This document shows, in pieces, positions 1 to 8,810 of a stretch of 64,000 nucleotides of DNA (positions within the stretch are counted from its first letter, which is position 1; every line of letters begins with the position of its first letter). The DNA is from an uncultured Ectothiorhodospiraceae bacterium (GTDB taxonomy: Bacteria; Pseudomonadota; Gammaproteobacteria; XJ16; Halofilaceae): assembly GCA_913055615.1 (NCBI GenBank), contig CAJXKK010000005.1, forward strand, positions 55,207 to 119,206, given 5' to 3'. Both the position numbers and the translations under genes were made by a program. Under the pieces are notes generated by a model that did not search any database, was not told the origin of the DNA, and saw nothing but the letters and a program-made list of their open reading frames with translations.

Positions 1-1084
1 AATGCCGCGCCACGCGCTCGAAGCCCTCGGGCCCCATGATCGACATGTACAGCGTGGCGGCCGTTACCATCAGCCCCTGGTTGGTGCAGATGTTCGAGGT
101 CGCCTTCGAGCGGCGGATGTCCTGTTCGCGCGCCCGCAGGGTCATGACGTAACCGGTCTTGCCATCGGCGTCGACCGTGCGCCCGACCACGCGGCCCGGC
201 ATCTGGCGGGCGAGGTTCTTACGCGTGCAGAGGAAACCGACATACGGCCCGCCCGCCGACAGCGGGATGCCCAGTGGCTGGCCCTCACCGACGACGACAT
301 CGACGCCTTTTTCACCCCACTGCCCGGGCGGCGTCAGCAACGCGAGCGCGGTGGGATTGGCGACGGCGATGACCTGGGCGCCGCGTTCATGGGCGCGGTC
401 GGTCAGCGCGTCGACGTCCTCCAGACGACCGAAAAAGTTGGGCTGCGGGATCACCACCGCGGCGACCGGATCGTCCCCGAGCACGGCATCGAGCTGTTCC
501 AGCGGCGTCGTACCGGTCTTCGGGTCGAAATCCAGCGCGACCAGTTCGATCCCCTGGTTGCGCACGATCGTGCGCGTCGCGTCGCGATAATGCGGATGCA
601 CCGCACGCGGCACGATCACGCGCTTCGACTTGGCCTTGCGGTTGCCGCGCACGGCCATGAGGATCGCCTCGGCGAGCGCCGAGCCGCCGTCATATAGCGA
701 GGCGTTGGACACCTCCATGCCCGTGAGTTCGGCCATCATGGACTGGAACTCGTAGGTCACCTGAAGCGTGCCCTGGCTCGCCTCCGCCTGATACGGCGTG
801 TAGGCGCTGTAGAACTCGCCGCGGGTGGTGAGCTGCCAGATGGCCTGCGGGATGTGGTGCGGGTAGGCGCCGGCGCCCAGAAAACACAGCGGCCGGCCTT
901 CCTGCGCCGCACGGCGTTCCATCAGCCGGTTGACCGCCATCTCCGGCATGCCTTCGGGCACGCCCTCGAGTTCGCCGGCGCGCAGTCCACCCGCGATCTC
1001 ATCGAACAGACCGTCGATATCGTCGACGCCGATGGCGTCGAGCATGCCGCGGACATCGGTCTCGGTATGGGGAATAAAAGGCAC
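1..1084 (-). CDS. gcvPA: Glycine dehydrogenase (decarboxylating) subunit 1, 3' end missing
   Basis: N-terminal subunit of a split glycine decarboxylase (P protein), the PLP-dependent first step of the glycine cleavage system. About 361 of the roughly 450 residues usual for the subunit are visible; the C-terminus runs off the left edge. The protein begins [10 protein letters not shown] and contains the family segments [10 protein letters not shown] and [14 protein letters not shown]. The start is GTG at 1084, chosen because the family N-terminus begins there and a GAGGAGG Shine-Dalgarno lies about 11 bases upstream. It follows gcvH by 16 bases and gcvT, so this is a T-H-PA operon with gcvPB expected just beyond the edge. 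Confident from the sequence match and context. Confidence 0.93.
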   Translation of the reverse strand, partial: MPFIPHTETDVRGMLDAIGVDDIDGLFDEIAGGLRAGELEGVPEGMPEMAVNRLMERRAAQEGRPLCFLGAGAYPHHIPQAIWQLTTRGEFYSAYTPYQAEASQGTLQVTYEFQSMMAELTGMEVSNASLYDGGSALAEAILMAVRGNRKAKSKRVIVPRAVHPHYRDATRTIVRNQGIELVALDFDPKTGTTPLEQLDAVLGDDPVAAVVIPQPNFFGRLEDVDALTDRAHERGAQVIAVANPTALALLTPPGQWGEKGVDVVVGEGQPLGIPLSAGGPYVGFLCTRKNLARQMPGRVVGRTVDADGKTGYVMTLRAREQDIRRSKATSNICTNQGLMVTAATLYMSIMGPEGFERVARH

Positions 1085-1100
1085 GTCGGCTGTCGCCTCC

Positions 1101-1496
1101 TCAGTCTTCTTCGGACTCCGCGAAGGCCTCGTAATCGGCCGCGCTCATCAACTCGTCCAAAGCGTCCGGATTCTCGACGCGCAACTGGTAGATCCAGCCC
1201 TCGCCGAACGGATCGTTGTTGACCAGTTCGGGGTTCTCGTCGAGCTGCTCGTTGGCTCCGACCACCTCGCCGGCAACCGGCGCATAGACGTCCGATGCCG
1301 CCTTGACCGATTCCACCACGGCGGCGGCGTCGCCGGCCCCCAGGCTGGACCCGGCCTCCGGCACCTCGACGAACACCAGATCGCCCAGTTGCGCCTGGGC
1401 GTGGTCGGTGATGCCGATGGTCACCACGGCGTCGTCCTCGACACGGACCCACTCGTGGGCAGTGGTATATTTGAGATCGCTCGGTACTTCGCTCAT
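1101..1496 (-). CDS. gcvH: Glycine cleavage system H protein
   Basis: Lipoyl carrier protein of 131 residues that shuttles the aminomethyl group between the P, T and L proteins. The lipoylation site is Lys65 in the motif ESVKAAS, and the C-terminal segment [13 protein letters not shown]-like region (NNDPFGEGW) is typical. The frame is open 12 codons further upstream, but the start MSEVPSDL is preferred because it has an AGGGAG Shine-Dalgarno eight bases away and matches the family N-terminus. It lies between gcvT and gcvPA on the same strand with gaps of 32 and 16 bases, so the three genes are very probably co-transcribed. Confidence 0.96.
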   Translation of the reverse strand: MSEVPSDLKYTTAHEWVRVEDDAVVTIGITDHAQAQLGDLVFVEVPEAGSSLGAGDAAAVVESVKAASDVYAPVAGEVVGANEQLDENPELVNNDPFGEGWIYQLRVENPDALDELMSAADYEAFAESEED

Positions 1497-1528
1497 GGAC
1501 TGGTCTCCCTCTGACGGGGTTGCCGCGC

Positions 1529-2620
1529 TCACACGGCGGGCTTGCCTTTACGAACGAACGGGTAGTCGACGACCTGGGCCGGCACCCGCCGCTTGCGAAT
1601 CTCGATCTCGCAGTCGCCACCGGAGCCGGCGGGCACCCGGGCCAGCGCAATCGGCCGCTCCAGGGTCGGCGCGAAACCGCCGCTGGTGACGATGCCCTCG
1701 CCGGCATCGGTGTGCACCACCTGTCCTTCACGCGGGACCGCGCGGCCTTCCGGTAACAGCCCCACCAGGACCCGGTCGGCGCCCGCCTCGCGCTGTTCCG
1801 AGAGCGTTTCGCGGCCGATGAAGTCGCGCTCGGGGGGCTCCCAGGCGACGGTCCAGCCAAGCCCCGCCTCGAGAGGGGTCGTGTCTTCGTCCATCTCATG
1901 CCCGTACAGCGCGAGCCCGGCCTCGAGCCGCAGCGTGTCGCGTGCCCCGAGACCGGCCGGCGTGACGCCGGCCTCAATCAGGGCGTCCCAGAGGGCCGGC
2001 GCCTTGTCCTTGGGCAGCATGACCTCGTAGCCGTCTTCGCCGGTATAGCCGGTCCGGGCCACACGGCTGCGCTCTGGCGTCGTGACATGGAACCGGCGCA
2101 GACCATCCGCCGCGGTGGCGATCTCCTGGCCCAGTACCTGCGCGATCGGCCCGCGCGCCCGCTCGCGCGCCTCTGGCCCCTGGATCGCGATCATGCTCAG
2201 ATCGCAGCGCTCCCAGGGCTCGACATGATAATCCTCGGCCAGTCCGCGCAGCCAATCCAAGTCTTTCGCGCGCGTGGCCGAATTGATCACGAGCCGGTAA
2301 TGCCCGGCCTGGAATCGATACATGATGCCATCATCGATGACGCCGGCGCGGCGATTCAGCAGGCAGGTATAGATGGCGCCGCCGTCGCCCAGACGCGCCG
2401 CGTCGTTGGCGCAGACGTAGCGCAGGAAGTCCTCGGCGTCGTCGGCATCGAGATCGACCTGGGTCATGTGCGAGACGTCGAACATGCCCGCGCATTCACG
2501 TACAGCCCGATGCTCGGCGAGCTGGGAGCCATAGTGCAGCGGCATCTCCCAGCCGGCGAAATCGACCATTTTCGCGCCGGCATGGCCGTGATGCCCGAAG
2601 AGTGCTGTGCGTTTCGCCAT
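1529..2620 (-). CDS. gcvT: Aminomethyltransferase (glycine cleavage T protein)
   Basis: Tetrahydrofolate-dependent T protein, 363 residues, close to the family length. It takes the methylamine group from H protein, releasing ammonia and forming methylene-THF. Family motifs include FAGWEMPLHYG near the N-terminus, MFDVSHMTQ near residue 46, and GYTGEDGYEV in the middle; the C-terminal barrel includes FIGRETL. It is the first gene of the gcvT-gcvH-gcvPA operon. I searched the 112 bases upstream for a glycine riboswitch and saw none, only short GC hairpins. Confidence 0.96.
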   Translation of the reverse strand: MAKRTALFGHHGHAGAKMVDFAGWEMPLHYGSQLAEHRAVRECAGMFDVSHMTQVDLDADDAEDFLRYVCANDAARLGDGGAIYTCLLNRRAGVIDDGIMYRFQAGHYRLVINSATRAKDLDWLRGLAEDYHVEPWERCDLSMIAIQGPEARERARGPIAQVLGQEIATAADGLRRFHVTTPERSRVARTGYTGEDGYEVMLPKDKAPALWDALIEAGVTPAGLGARDTLRLEAGLALYGHEMDEDTTPLEAGLGWTVAWEPPERDFIGRETLSEQREAGADRVLVGLLPEGRAVPREGQVVHTDAGEGIVTSGGFAPTLERPIALARVPAGSGGDCEIEIRKRRVPAQVVDYPFVRKGKPAV

Positions 2621-2732
2621 GATGCTCCCGCTTACCGATACCTATCGGGCCACAGCCCGCAGGGCCCACGATCAGGTACTTTGAACCGATTCAACTCCGG
2701 CTGTCCATGCCACGCAACCCGCCCTGCGTCAT

Positions 2733-3971
2733 TCATGGGCCGATCCCATAGCCTCCGACCTGCCGCGCGCTGCGCGGCAGGTCCCCCGCAAGACCGGCGC
2801 CGTGGCGCAGGATCAGCCGTTTGGCCCACCCGGCGCGATCCGCCGCCGCAAGGCCAAGGCCACGCAGGGGCCCGAGCAGTGCCCCGGCCACGGGAGCCGG
2901 TTGCGCAAAGCCGCGATGGAACACGTCCATTGCGTGCATGACCGCCGTATTGTGCCCGCGCCGCCAGCGCGCATAGTAACGCAGAATGCGATCCGTTCCC
3001 GGATCACTGCCCCGACCGATCGCCTCGGCCAGCGCGGCGGCGTCCATGAGACCGAGGTTCAGCCCCTGACCCGCCTGGGGATGGATGGTATGTGCCGCAT
3101 CGCCGACCAGCGCGAAGCGCTCGGCGACATACCGCACCGCATGCCGGCGGACGATCGGGAACGCGCGTCGCCGGGTCGCGGCCGTCACGGCGCCAAGGGC
3201 GTAATCGGTCGCCTCCGACAGGGCTTCGTTGAACGCCGCATCGTCGAGTTCGACCAGACGCTCGGCCTCGGCCTCGGGCCGGAACCACGCCAGCGAACAG
3301 CGCCCGTCGGCCAGCGGCAGCATCGCGACGGGGCCACCCTGCATGAAGCGCTGGCGGGCAATGGCGTCGTGTCGGCGCTCCGTCGCGAAGTTGCAGACGA
3401 TCGCGCGCTGGTCATAGTCGAAGCGCTCGACGCCGATATCGGCCAGCTGGCGCATCGCGGAACGACCGCCGTCGGCACCGATCACCAGACCGGCGTTGAT
3501 CGTGGTCGCGTCGTCGAGCGCCAGCCGGGCCCCGTCGTGTGCGACGCGCAGGCCGGTGGCGCGCCGGCCCCAGAGCCGGGACACACCGGGGTACTCCGCG
3601 AGCGCCTCGTGCAGGCGTGCTTCCAGCAGTGCCGACTCGACGAAACAGCCAAGCGCCGGCTCGCCCACCTCGACGCTGTCAAAACGCGTCGCGCCGGAGC
3701 CGCCCTCGTCCCACAGGGTCATGCCGCCATACGGGCTCACGCGACTGGCATGGATCGCCGGCCAGACACCGATCGCGCGCAGGAAGGCAATGCTGGCGAG
3801 ATTGAGGGAGACGACGAATTCGCCGTACTCTTCGCCCGGCGCCGCCGCCGGACCGGAGCGGCCGTCAACAATGGTGACGGCATGGCCGGCGCGGGCGAGC
3901 GCGAGCGCAAGGGCCGCGCCCACGGCACCGGCGCCGACGATAGCGATTTCACGGGTATCACGCGCAATCAC
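2733..3971 (-). CDS. UbiH/UbiF/UbiI-family FAD-dependent hydroxylase
   Basis: Flavoprotein monooxygenase of 412 residues predicted to hydroxylate the ring of a ubiquinone precursor. Visible parts are the N-terminal FAD-binding GAGAVG motif, the GADGGRSA (DG) motif in the middle and the C-terminal LVGDAAHTIHPQAGQG segment. The reading GQGLNLGLMDAAAL is closer to UbiF/UbiI/COQ6-type enzymes than to UbiH. The start is GTG at 3971; its bases overlap the ubiH stop codon (GTGA), so the two are translationally coupled. The exact ring position acted on cannot be told from sequence alone; UbiI, UbiF and UbiM remain possible. Confidence 0.9.
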   Translation of the reverse strand: MIARDTREIAIVGAGAVGAALALALARAGHAVTIVDGRSGPAAAPGEEYGEFVVSLNLASIAFLRAIGVWPAIHASRVSPYGGMTLWDEGGSGATRFDSVEVGEPALGCFVESALLEARLHEALAEYPGVSRLWGRRATGLRVAHDGARLALDDATTINAGLVIGADGGRSAMRQLADIGVERFDYDQRAIVCNFATERRHDAIARQRFMQGGPVAMLPLADGRCSLAWFRPEAEAERLVELDDAAFNEALSEATDYALGAVTAATRRRAFPIVRRHAVRYVAERFALVGDAAHTIHPQAGQGLNLGLMDAAALAEAIGRGSDPGTDRILRYYARWRRGHNTAVMHAMDVFHRGFAQPAPVAGALLGPLRGLGLAAADRAGWAKRLILRHGAGLAGDLPRSARQVGGYGIGP

Positions 3972-5179
3972 GGGCGCCGCTCCAGATGCCAGTTGCCAAC
4001 CCGAGGCAGGCCGCCGAGGAGCCCCATGGTCTGTGCGGCCAGCCCGTCGCGGGCGATGCTGCAGGAATCCAGACCGAGCAGGGCCCCGGCGCGCACGGCG
4101 CCGAGCCCCTGCCCGCCGCGGACGAATCCACGCGCCAGCACGTCGGTGAACAGCCGTGTCCGCCAGCGATCCGCCTGGCGGGCGCACGACCAGGCCGTGA
4201 GCGTCTCGGCGTCGCCGGGATCACGGGCGTGCCCGAGTACGGCCGCCAGCCCGCAGACGTCGCGCAGCGCGAGATTGAAGCCCTGGGCGCCGACCGGATG
4301 CAGGGTGCGCGCGGCATTGCCGAGCAGCGCGACGCGCCCGTCGTGGCCGCGTTCGGCCTCGACGCGGCGCAGCGGCCAGGCCACGGGTGGGCCATGCGGG
4401 ACGATCGGGCCGAAACTGCGGCCCAGCCGCGCCGCGATCCGCCCGGCGATCCGCTCCAGGGTCAGTGCGGCCATGGCCTCGGCCTGGTCGGGCGGCAGGG
4501 TCCAGATCAGCGTCCGCCGCCCGCCGCCGGCCGGGAGCAGCGCCATCGGCCCCTCGCTCGTAAAGCGCTCGTAGCCCGTATGCGGATCGCCGCCGGTCTC
4601 CAGCGGCAGCAGCAGGGCGGTCTGGCCGTAGTCGTATTCGCGCACGCCGGTACCGAGGCGCTCGCGCAGGGGCGAGCGCGTGCCGTCGGCGGCGACGGCG
4701 AGACGCGCCCGCCTCTCGTTATGGCCGTCGGGGCCATCGATCGCGAGACTAACGCCATCGGCGTCCTGATCGATCCCCGCGACGGTCGCCGGGGCCAGCC
4801 ATTCGACTCCAGGTGCGCCCCGCGCGTGCTCTGCCAGCCCGCGCGCCAGGGCATCGTAGGCGACGACCTGGCCGAGCGCGCGCACGCCCTGGTCCTGAGC
4901 GCGCATCCGCGTGCGGCCGTAGTGGCCCTGCTGCGATACCTCGACCGTATGGATCGCCACCGCATCACCTGCGAGTTCCGGCCAGACCCCGAGTGCATCG
5001 AGCAGCCGCACCGAACTCTCGGACAGCGCGGTCGCGCGCGTATCCCCGACAGGGGGGCGGGCCTGCGCCTCGATCACGGTGATCGCGCGCGCGCCATCAG
5101 CCAGCGCGAGCGCCAGCGCGGCGCCGACCGGTCCGCCGCCGACGATGACGAGATCCGTACTGGCGTGCGGTTCAGCCAC
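3968..5179 (-). CDS. ubiH: 2-octaprenyl-6-methoxyphenol hydroxylase
   Basis: FAD-dependent monooxygenase of 403 residues in ubiquinone synthesis. The N-terminus carries the dinucleotide-binding VIVGGGPVGAALALA; the UbiH-type stretch RALGQVVAYDAL lies near residue 105, ADGTRSPLRE in the middle and LLGNAARTLHPVGAQGF near residue 300. It overlaps pepP upstream by 8 bases and the second hydroxylase downstream by 4 bases, giving a tight pepP-ubiH-hydroxylase operon. This order is conserved in gammaproteobacteria (pepP-ubiH-ubiI in E. coli), which strengthens the assignment. Confidence 0.94.
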   Translation of the reverse strand: MAEPHASTDLVIVGGGPVGAALALALADGARAITVIEAQARPPVGDTRATALSESSVRLLDALGVWPELAGDAVAIHTVEVSQQGHYGRTRMRAQDQGVRALGQVVAYDALARGLAEHARGAPGVEWLAPATVAGIDQDADGVSLAIDGPDGHNERRARLAVAADGTRSPLRERLGTGVREYDYGQTALLLPLETGGDPHTGYERFTSEGPMALLPAGGGRRTLIWTLPPDQAEAMAALTLERIAGRIAARLGRSFGPIVPHGPPVAWPLRRVEAERGHDGRVALLGNAARTLHPVGAQGFNLALRDVCGLAAVLGHARDPGDAETLTAWSCARQADRWRTRLFTDVLARGFVRGGQGLGAVRAGALLGLDSCSIARDGLAAQTMGLLGGLPRVGNWHLERRP

Positions 5180-6473
5180 GCATCATCGCCTCGATGTCGT
5201 CCGCGGCCTTCGGCAGGCCGTCGGTCAGGTTCTCGCTGCCGTCCTTCGTGATGAGCAAGTCATCCTCGATGCGTACGCCGATGTCGTGCAGATGAACCGG
5301 TACGTCATCGGCGGCCGGGATATAAAGACCGGGCTCGATGGTAAGGCACATGCCCGGCTCGAGTTCACGCCAGTCCCCGTCCACCTTGTAGTCGCCGACG
5401 TCGTGCACATCCATCCCCAGCCAGTGCCCGGTACGGTGCATGAAAAAGCGCTTGTAGCTCTCGTCCTCGATGCGCGCATCGGCCGGGCCCGCGAGCAGCC
5501 CGAGGTCGACCATGCCCTGCGTGAGCACACGCAGCGCCGCCTCGTGCGGTTGATTCCAGTGGCGCCCCGGCTCGCAGCGCGCAAGCGCCGCGCGCTGTGC
5601 CTCCAGCACGATATCGTAGACGGCACGCTGGGCATCGGTGAAGCGGCCGTTGACCGGGAAGGTGCGGGTGATGTCGGCGGCATAGCCGTCGCTCTCGCAG
5701 CCGGCGTCGATCAGGACCAGATCGCCATCGCGCAGCGTGTCGGCGTTCTCGACGTAGTGCAGCACACAGGCGTTGCGCCCACCGCCGACGATCAGCCCAT
5801 ATGCGGGTTCCGCGCCGTTGCGCCGGAACTCGTGCCAGAACTCGGCCTCGAGCGCGTATTCCGGCAGCCCGGGGCGGCAGGTCTTGAGCGCACGCTCGTG
5901 CGCGGTCATGGAGATCTTCGCGGCGCGGCGCATCGCGCGCAGTTCATCGCGGCTTTTGAACAGCCGCATGTCATGGAGGAAGTAGTCGAGGGCGATGAAT
6001 TCGTTCGGTGCGTGACCGCCCGAACGGGCACGGCCGCGCACGTCGTTGACCCACTGCATCACGCGCCGGTCGAAATCCGCGTAGCGCCCCATCGTGCAGA
6101 ACACGCGCGAGCGGCCCTCGATCAGGCCGGGCAGGATGTCGTCGATATCACCGATCGGGAAGGCGTCGTCCGTCCCCCACCGCTCGATCGCGCCGTCGAT
6201 GCCGGCGCGCCGGCCGTTCCATACCTCGCGCTCGGGATCACGCTCGCGCGTGAACAGCACGAACTCGCCGTGGTCGCGGCCCGGGACCAGTACCGCTACC
6301 GCCTCAGGCTCGGGGAAGCCGGTCAGGTACAGCAGATCGGAATCCTGCCGGTACGGGTACTCGACATCGCGGTTGCGCACGGCATGGGGCGCGGCAGGGA
6401 GGATGGCGATCGCATCCTCTCCCATCATCCGCATCAGTGCCCGGCGGCGGCGGGCGTACTCCTGGGTATCCAT
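5172..6473 (-). CDS. pepP: Xaa-Pro aminopeptidase P
   Basis: Dimetal (pita-bread fold) aminopeptidase of 433 residues that removes N-terminal residues before proline. Metal ligands are visible in order: Asp in LIDAGCESDGYAADITRTF (two Asp), His in HRTGHWLGMDVHD, Glu in LTIEPGLY, and Glu in RIEDDLL. The first 170 residues form the non-catalytic N-terminal domain. The start MDTQEYARRR matches the family. Its stop overlaps the ubiH start by 8 bases. Upstream, 90 bases away, is a transposase-derived gene on the same strand. Confidence 0.96.
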   Translation of the reverse strand: MDTQEYARRRRALMRMMGEDAIAILPAAPHAVRNRDVEYPYRQDSDLLYLTGFPEPEAVAVLVPGRDHGEFVLFTRERDPEREVWNGRRAGIDGAIERWGTDDAFPIGDIDDILPGLIEGRSRVFCTMGRYADFDRRVMQWVNDVRGRARSGGHAPNEFIALDYFLHDMRLFKSRDELRAMRRAAKISMTAHERALKTCRPGLPEYALEAEFWHEFRRNGAEPAYGLIVGGGRNACVLHYVENADTLRDGDLVLIDAGCESDGYAADITRTFPVNGRFTDAQRAVYDIVLEAQRAALARCEPGRHWNQPHEAALRVLTQGMVDLGLLAGPADARIEDESYKRFFMHRTGHWLGMDVHDVGDYKVDGDWRELEPGMCLTIEPGLYIPAADDVPVHLHDIGVRIEDDLLITKDGSENLTDGLPKAADDIEAMMRG

Positions 6474-6563
6474 CCGGGACCTCGAAATCGGTTGATGCGT
6501 GGGCGCGCGGGCGGCGCGGCCCGCCGAGCAGCTACCGCGCCCGGGACGCGGCGACGGGCCCGC

Positions 6564-7349
6564 TCAGGCGCCGGCGCGCTGCGACATCCAGCCCTTGATC
6601 TGGCGGCCGTTGGGCTGTAGCCGCTCGCTCGAAAAGAGCTTGTGGCGGCCACCCTCGACCACCACACGGTCGAAGAACGCGCGCCCGGCCGGACTGGCCA
6701 GCGCGTCCTGACGATCGGCCGCGAAGGCCTCGGCATCGAAATCCGCCTGGGCGGCGGAGACGCCGAGAAACCAGGTGAACAGCGTGTTGTATCGGAGCAA
6801 GTCACAGAAAACCCGATCGGAGGTGATGGAATACAGGCCGATGAGCAGGCTGGCCTTCACGAGCACGGCGAAGGATGCGCCAGTGCGGGAACCGGCATAG
6901 CCTTCACCGGATTCGGCCAGGGCCGCATCGGCGATTCGCCGGAATCCCTGCAGCGGGTGGTCCGCCGGCAGGTCCACGGCGGCCGACCGGGAGCCAACGC
7001 CTGCCGCATCACGACCGATGCCGGCGGCGCGGGCCGCATCCTGGGCGGACTGGCTCAGGTCCTCCGCCCCCGTCGTCCCGTGGGACTCCGGCGGCGGCTC
7101 CGGCGCGGCCGCCGGATCGGGTTCGGCATCGGCCGCGGCCATGAGATCGGCGATGTCGACATCCATCTCCCCCGCGATCTCCGCGATCCGCGCGAGGCGG
7201 CCGGGGTCATCCGGCGTGTCGTACTCGAAGCGCTGCGGATCGAAACCCTGCAGCACGAGGCGCGTCTCGACGGTCAGTGCGACAACCGAATTGCCGGACG
7301 AGCGTTGATCCTTGATCCGGTCGATGATCCTGCGCACGGTTCCAGGCAT
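6564..7349 (-). CDS. Protein built on a transposase N-terminal (DUF772/IS5-like) domain without a catalytic domain
   Basis: Protein of 261 residues. Residues about 1-80 are acidic and of unknown fold, followed by a Pro/Glu-rich linker. The C-terminal 95 residues read like the N-terminal domain of IS5/IS1182-group transposases: LLIGLYSITSDRVFCDLL, then LRYNTLFTWFLGVS, then a final LFSSERLQPNGRQIKGWMS. In transposases the equivalent of the last segment carries the first catalytic Asp (typically VDGT..EAW); here that position is Asn (PNGRQIKGW), and the rest of the DDE domain is absent. It sits undisturbed between pepP and ygfB with its own GGGTGAG ribosome site, so it looks like a domesticated DNA-binding or dimerisation module rather than debris. 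Family recognition is by eye; function is unknown. Confidence 0.7.
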   Translation of the reverse strand: MPGTVRRIIDRIKDQRSSGNSVVALTVETRLVLQGFDPQRFEYDTPDDPGRLARIAEIAGEMDVDIADLMAAADAEPDPAAAPEPPPESHGTTGAEDLSQSAQDAARAAGIGRDAAGVGSRSAAVDLPADHPLQGFRRIADAALAESGEGYAGSRTGASFAVLVKASLLIGLYSITSDRVFCDLLRYNTLFTWFLGVSAAQADFDAEAFAADRQDALASPAGRAFFDRVVVEGGRHKLFSSERLQPNGRQIKGWMSQRAGA

Positions 7350-7457
7350 GTGAGCTCACCCGGTGAAAAGTGTGAACCGGTCACCGGGCGCAGTGGCGCC
7401 CGGCGTCGGTGGGCCGATCATAACGGAATCGGCTCGTCGGCGGCAGTCGAGCGGTTT

Positions 7458-8021
7458 TTACCCGTCATTTTCGTCGGGGCCATCCGGGTGGTCGGAACCT
7501 TCGGCATCGGCCGACGCGCGGCCGGACCGGCACTCGGTGCGCGCCAGCAGCGTGCCTGCACGCAGATATTCGACCACCTCGGCGTAGTCCGCTTCGTCGC
7601 CCTCATCTTCATCCCCGTCGGTCAGTGCCGCCACCTCGGCCGCGTCACGGACGAACTCGGCCACCTCGGACGGCAGATCCTCCGGGGCGCGTCCCGCGCA
7701 GGCGATCCCGAAGGTAAATCCGCCCGCCCAGTCGGCCAGTGCGCGCGTACGCTCGGCGAGATCCGCCTCGTCGTCGTCCGGCAACAGCAGATCGAGCCCG
7801 AATTCCGGATCGTCCAGCTGCTGCAGCGTAGTCTCGTACAGTTCATCGATCCCGGCGCCCGGCGCTTCCTCCCCGACCGTCTCCGCCAGCCAGGTCTCGC
7901 GGGCATCCGCATCACCGACCGCGAGCAGCCCGCAGAGCACCCCGTGGCACTGTGAGGCCGAGGCGGTCGCGCCCAGCGCCCGCAGGCGCTGTTCGGTTTC
8001 GTTGCATGCCGGCAGGGTCAT
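7458..8021 (-). CDS. ygfB: UPF0149 family protein YgfB
   Basis: Acidic protein of 187 residues with the YgfB/YecA-type helical fold. The N-terminal segment SASQCHGVLCGLLA and the middle segment LADWAGGFTFGIA are characteristic. The tail after about residue 150 is acidic and poorly conserved. In E. coli and Pseudomonas ygfB lies next to pepP and opposite zapA, as here; in P. aeruginosa YgfB has been linked to control of the ampC regulators through AlpA, but that role cannot be transferred from sequence alone. It is divergent from the coiled-coil/zapA pair, with 185 bases between the starts. Confidence 0.9.
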   Translation of the reverse strand: MTLPACNETEQRLRALGATASASQCHGVLCGLLAVGDADARETWLAETVGEEAPGAGIDELYETTLQQLDDPEFGLDLLLPDDDEADLAERTRALADWAGGFTFGIACAGRAPEDLPSEVAEFVRDAAEVAALTDGDEDEGDEADYAEVVEYLRAGTLLARTECRSGRASADAEGSDHPDGPDENDG

Positions 8022-8170
8022 GATCGACGGGCCTCATCGGGATAACTGCGGGAGAGGAATTCTAGCACTCCAGAGGCCTGCAGTGAGGGGCGCGGCCCGC
8101 ATGCACGCATCGCGCCGGCCCCCGGCGCATCAGGCCGGCGCAGCGACGTGCGCGGGGCGCGCAAAGGTAT

Positions 8171-8199
8171 TTGACCACCACGGGGGCGGAGCCTAGTAT
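8171..8199 (+). promoter_or_regulatory. Sigma-70 promoter placing the start site at the AUG of the next gene
   Basis: The -35 box TTGACC (8171-8176) and -10 box TAGTAT (8194-8199) are separated by exactly 17 bases. The expected transcription start is about 8206, at or one base before the ATG at 8207. No Shine-Dalgarno lies at a usable distance from that ATG, so the messenger may be leaderless. Confidence 0.65.
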
Positions 8200-8206
8200 T
8201 CTCGGC

Positions 8207-8434
8207 ATGAGTCAGGAGGTCGCCCGGGACGCGGAAGCCCGCGTGAGTGAGCTTGCGCGCCAGATCGAGGATCTCGCGGCGCTGTGCGATCGGCTGCGCA
8301 CGGAGAACCAGTCCCTGCGCCGTCAGCAGGAGTCGCTGTCGAGCGAGCGCGCGCAGCTGATCGAGAAAAACGAACAGGCGCGCGCCCGCGTCGAGGCGAT
8401 GATCTCCCGGCTCAAGGCGATGGAGAACTCCTGA
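8207..8434 (+). CDS. Short coiled-coil protein, TIGR02449 type
   Basis: Protein of 75 residues, almost entirely one predicted coiled coil rich in Arg, Glu and Leu (for example LARQIEDLAALCDRLR then LIEKNEQARARVEAMI). It matches the small TIGR02449-like family found immediately upstream of zapA in many gammaproteobacteria. The start ATG at 8207 is chosen because the family begins MS..VA and the promoter overlaps any earlier start. Its stop overlaps the zapA start (TGATG), so the two are coupled. A role with ZapA in division is plausible from context but not shown. Confidence 0.85.
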   Translation: MSQEVARDAEARVSELARQIEDLAALCDRLRTENQSLRRQQESLSSERAQLIEKNEQARARVEAMISRLKAMENS

Positions 8435-8739
8435 TGGCGGGTGAAGCCGTGCAGGTCACGGTCAAGATCCTCGACCGTGAGTACCAGATCGCCTGCAAAG
8501 AGGAAGAGCGTGACGATCTGCTGGCCGCGGCCGGGATCGTGAATGAGCGGATGAAGGAAATCCGCGGCCGAGGCAACGTGATCGGGACCGACCGGATCGC
8601 CGTCATGACGGCCCTGAACATGGCCCATGAGCTGCTTGAGCTCAGAGAGACGCAGGAGGCCTGTGAGCGCGTGCGCGACCAGATCGCCACCCTGCAGGAT
8701 CGCGTCGGCGCTGCTCTGGATGGGCATGGCGAGGGCTGA
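8434..8739 (+). CDS. zapA: Cell division protein ZapA
   Basis: FtsZ-ring stabilising protein of 101 residues. The N-terminal globular part contains VTVKILDREYQIAC and the motif DRIAVMTALNMAHELL leads into a C-terminal coiled coil used for dimerisation and tetramerisation. Start ATG at 8434 overlaps the stop of the preceding coiled-coil gene. It lies directly upstream of 6S RNA and ygfA, the standard gammaproteobacterial arrangement. Confidence 0.94.
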   Translation: MAGEAVQVTVKILDREYQIACKEEERDDLLAAAGIVNERMKEIRGRGNVIGTDRIAVMTALNMAHELLELRETQEACERVRDQIATLQDRVGAALDGHGEG

Positions 8740-8742
8740 GCG

Positions 8743-8797
8743 CTCCGAATAAACGGAGTCCCTGGTCGAGCGCCGCGGGCGCGGTGTTCCACCAGGG
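8743..8797. terminator. Two stem-loops between zapA and 6S RNA
   Basis: CTCCG (8743-8747) pairs with CGGAG (8754-8758) around an A-rich loop. CCCTGGT (8760-8766) pairs with ACCAGGG (8791-8797), with an inner CGCC/GGCG stem. No long T-run follows, so they may act as RNA-processing or end-protecting stems rather than classical terminators. Confidence 0.4.
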
Positions 8798-8810
8798 GTT
8801 TCAGGAGTTG

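Noticed and set aside
1497-1532. Longer GcvH starting at 1532.
   Set aside because: The extra 12 residues do not match the family, and the internal ATG has a better ribosome site.
2621-2732. Possible glycine riboswitch upstream of gcvT.
   Set aside because: The gap is only 112 bases and lacks the conserved aptamer cores; only short GC hairpins are seen.
5079-6620. A 513-codon open frame on the plus strand opposite pepP, and many similar long frames elsewhere (for example 47839-51165).
   Set aside because: They are antisense to genes with clear motifs and correct codon patterns; the high GC content leaves stop codons rare in all frames.
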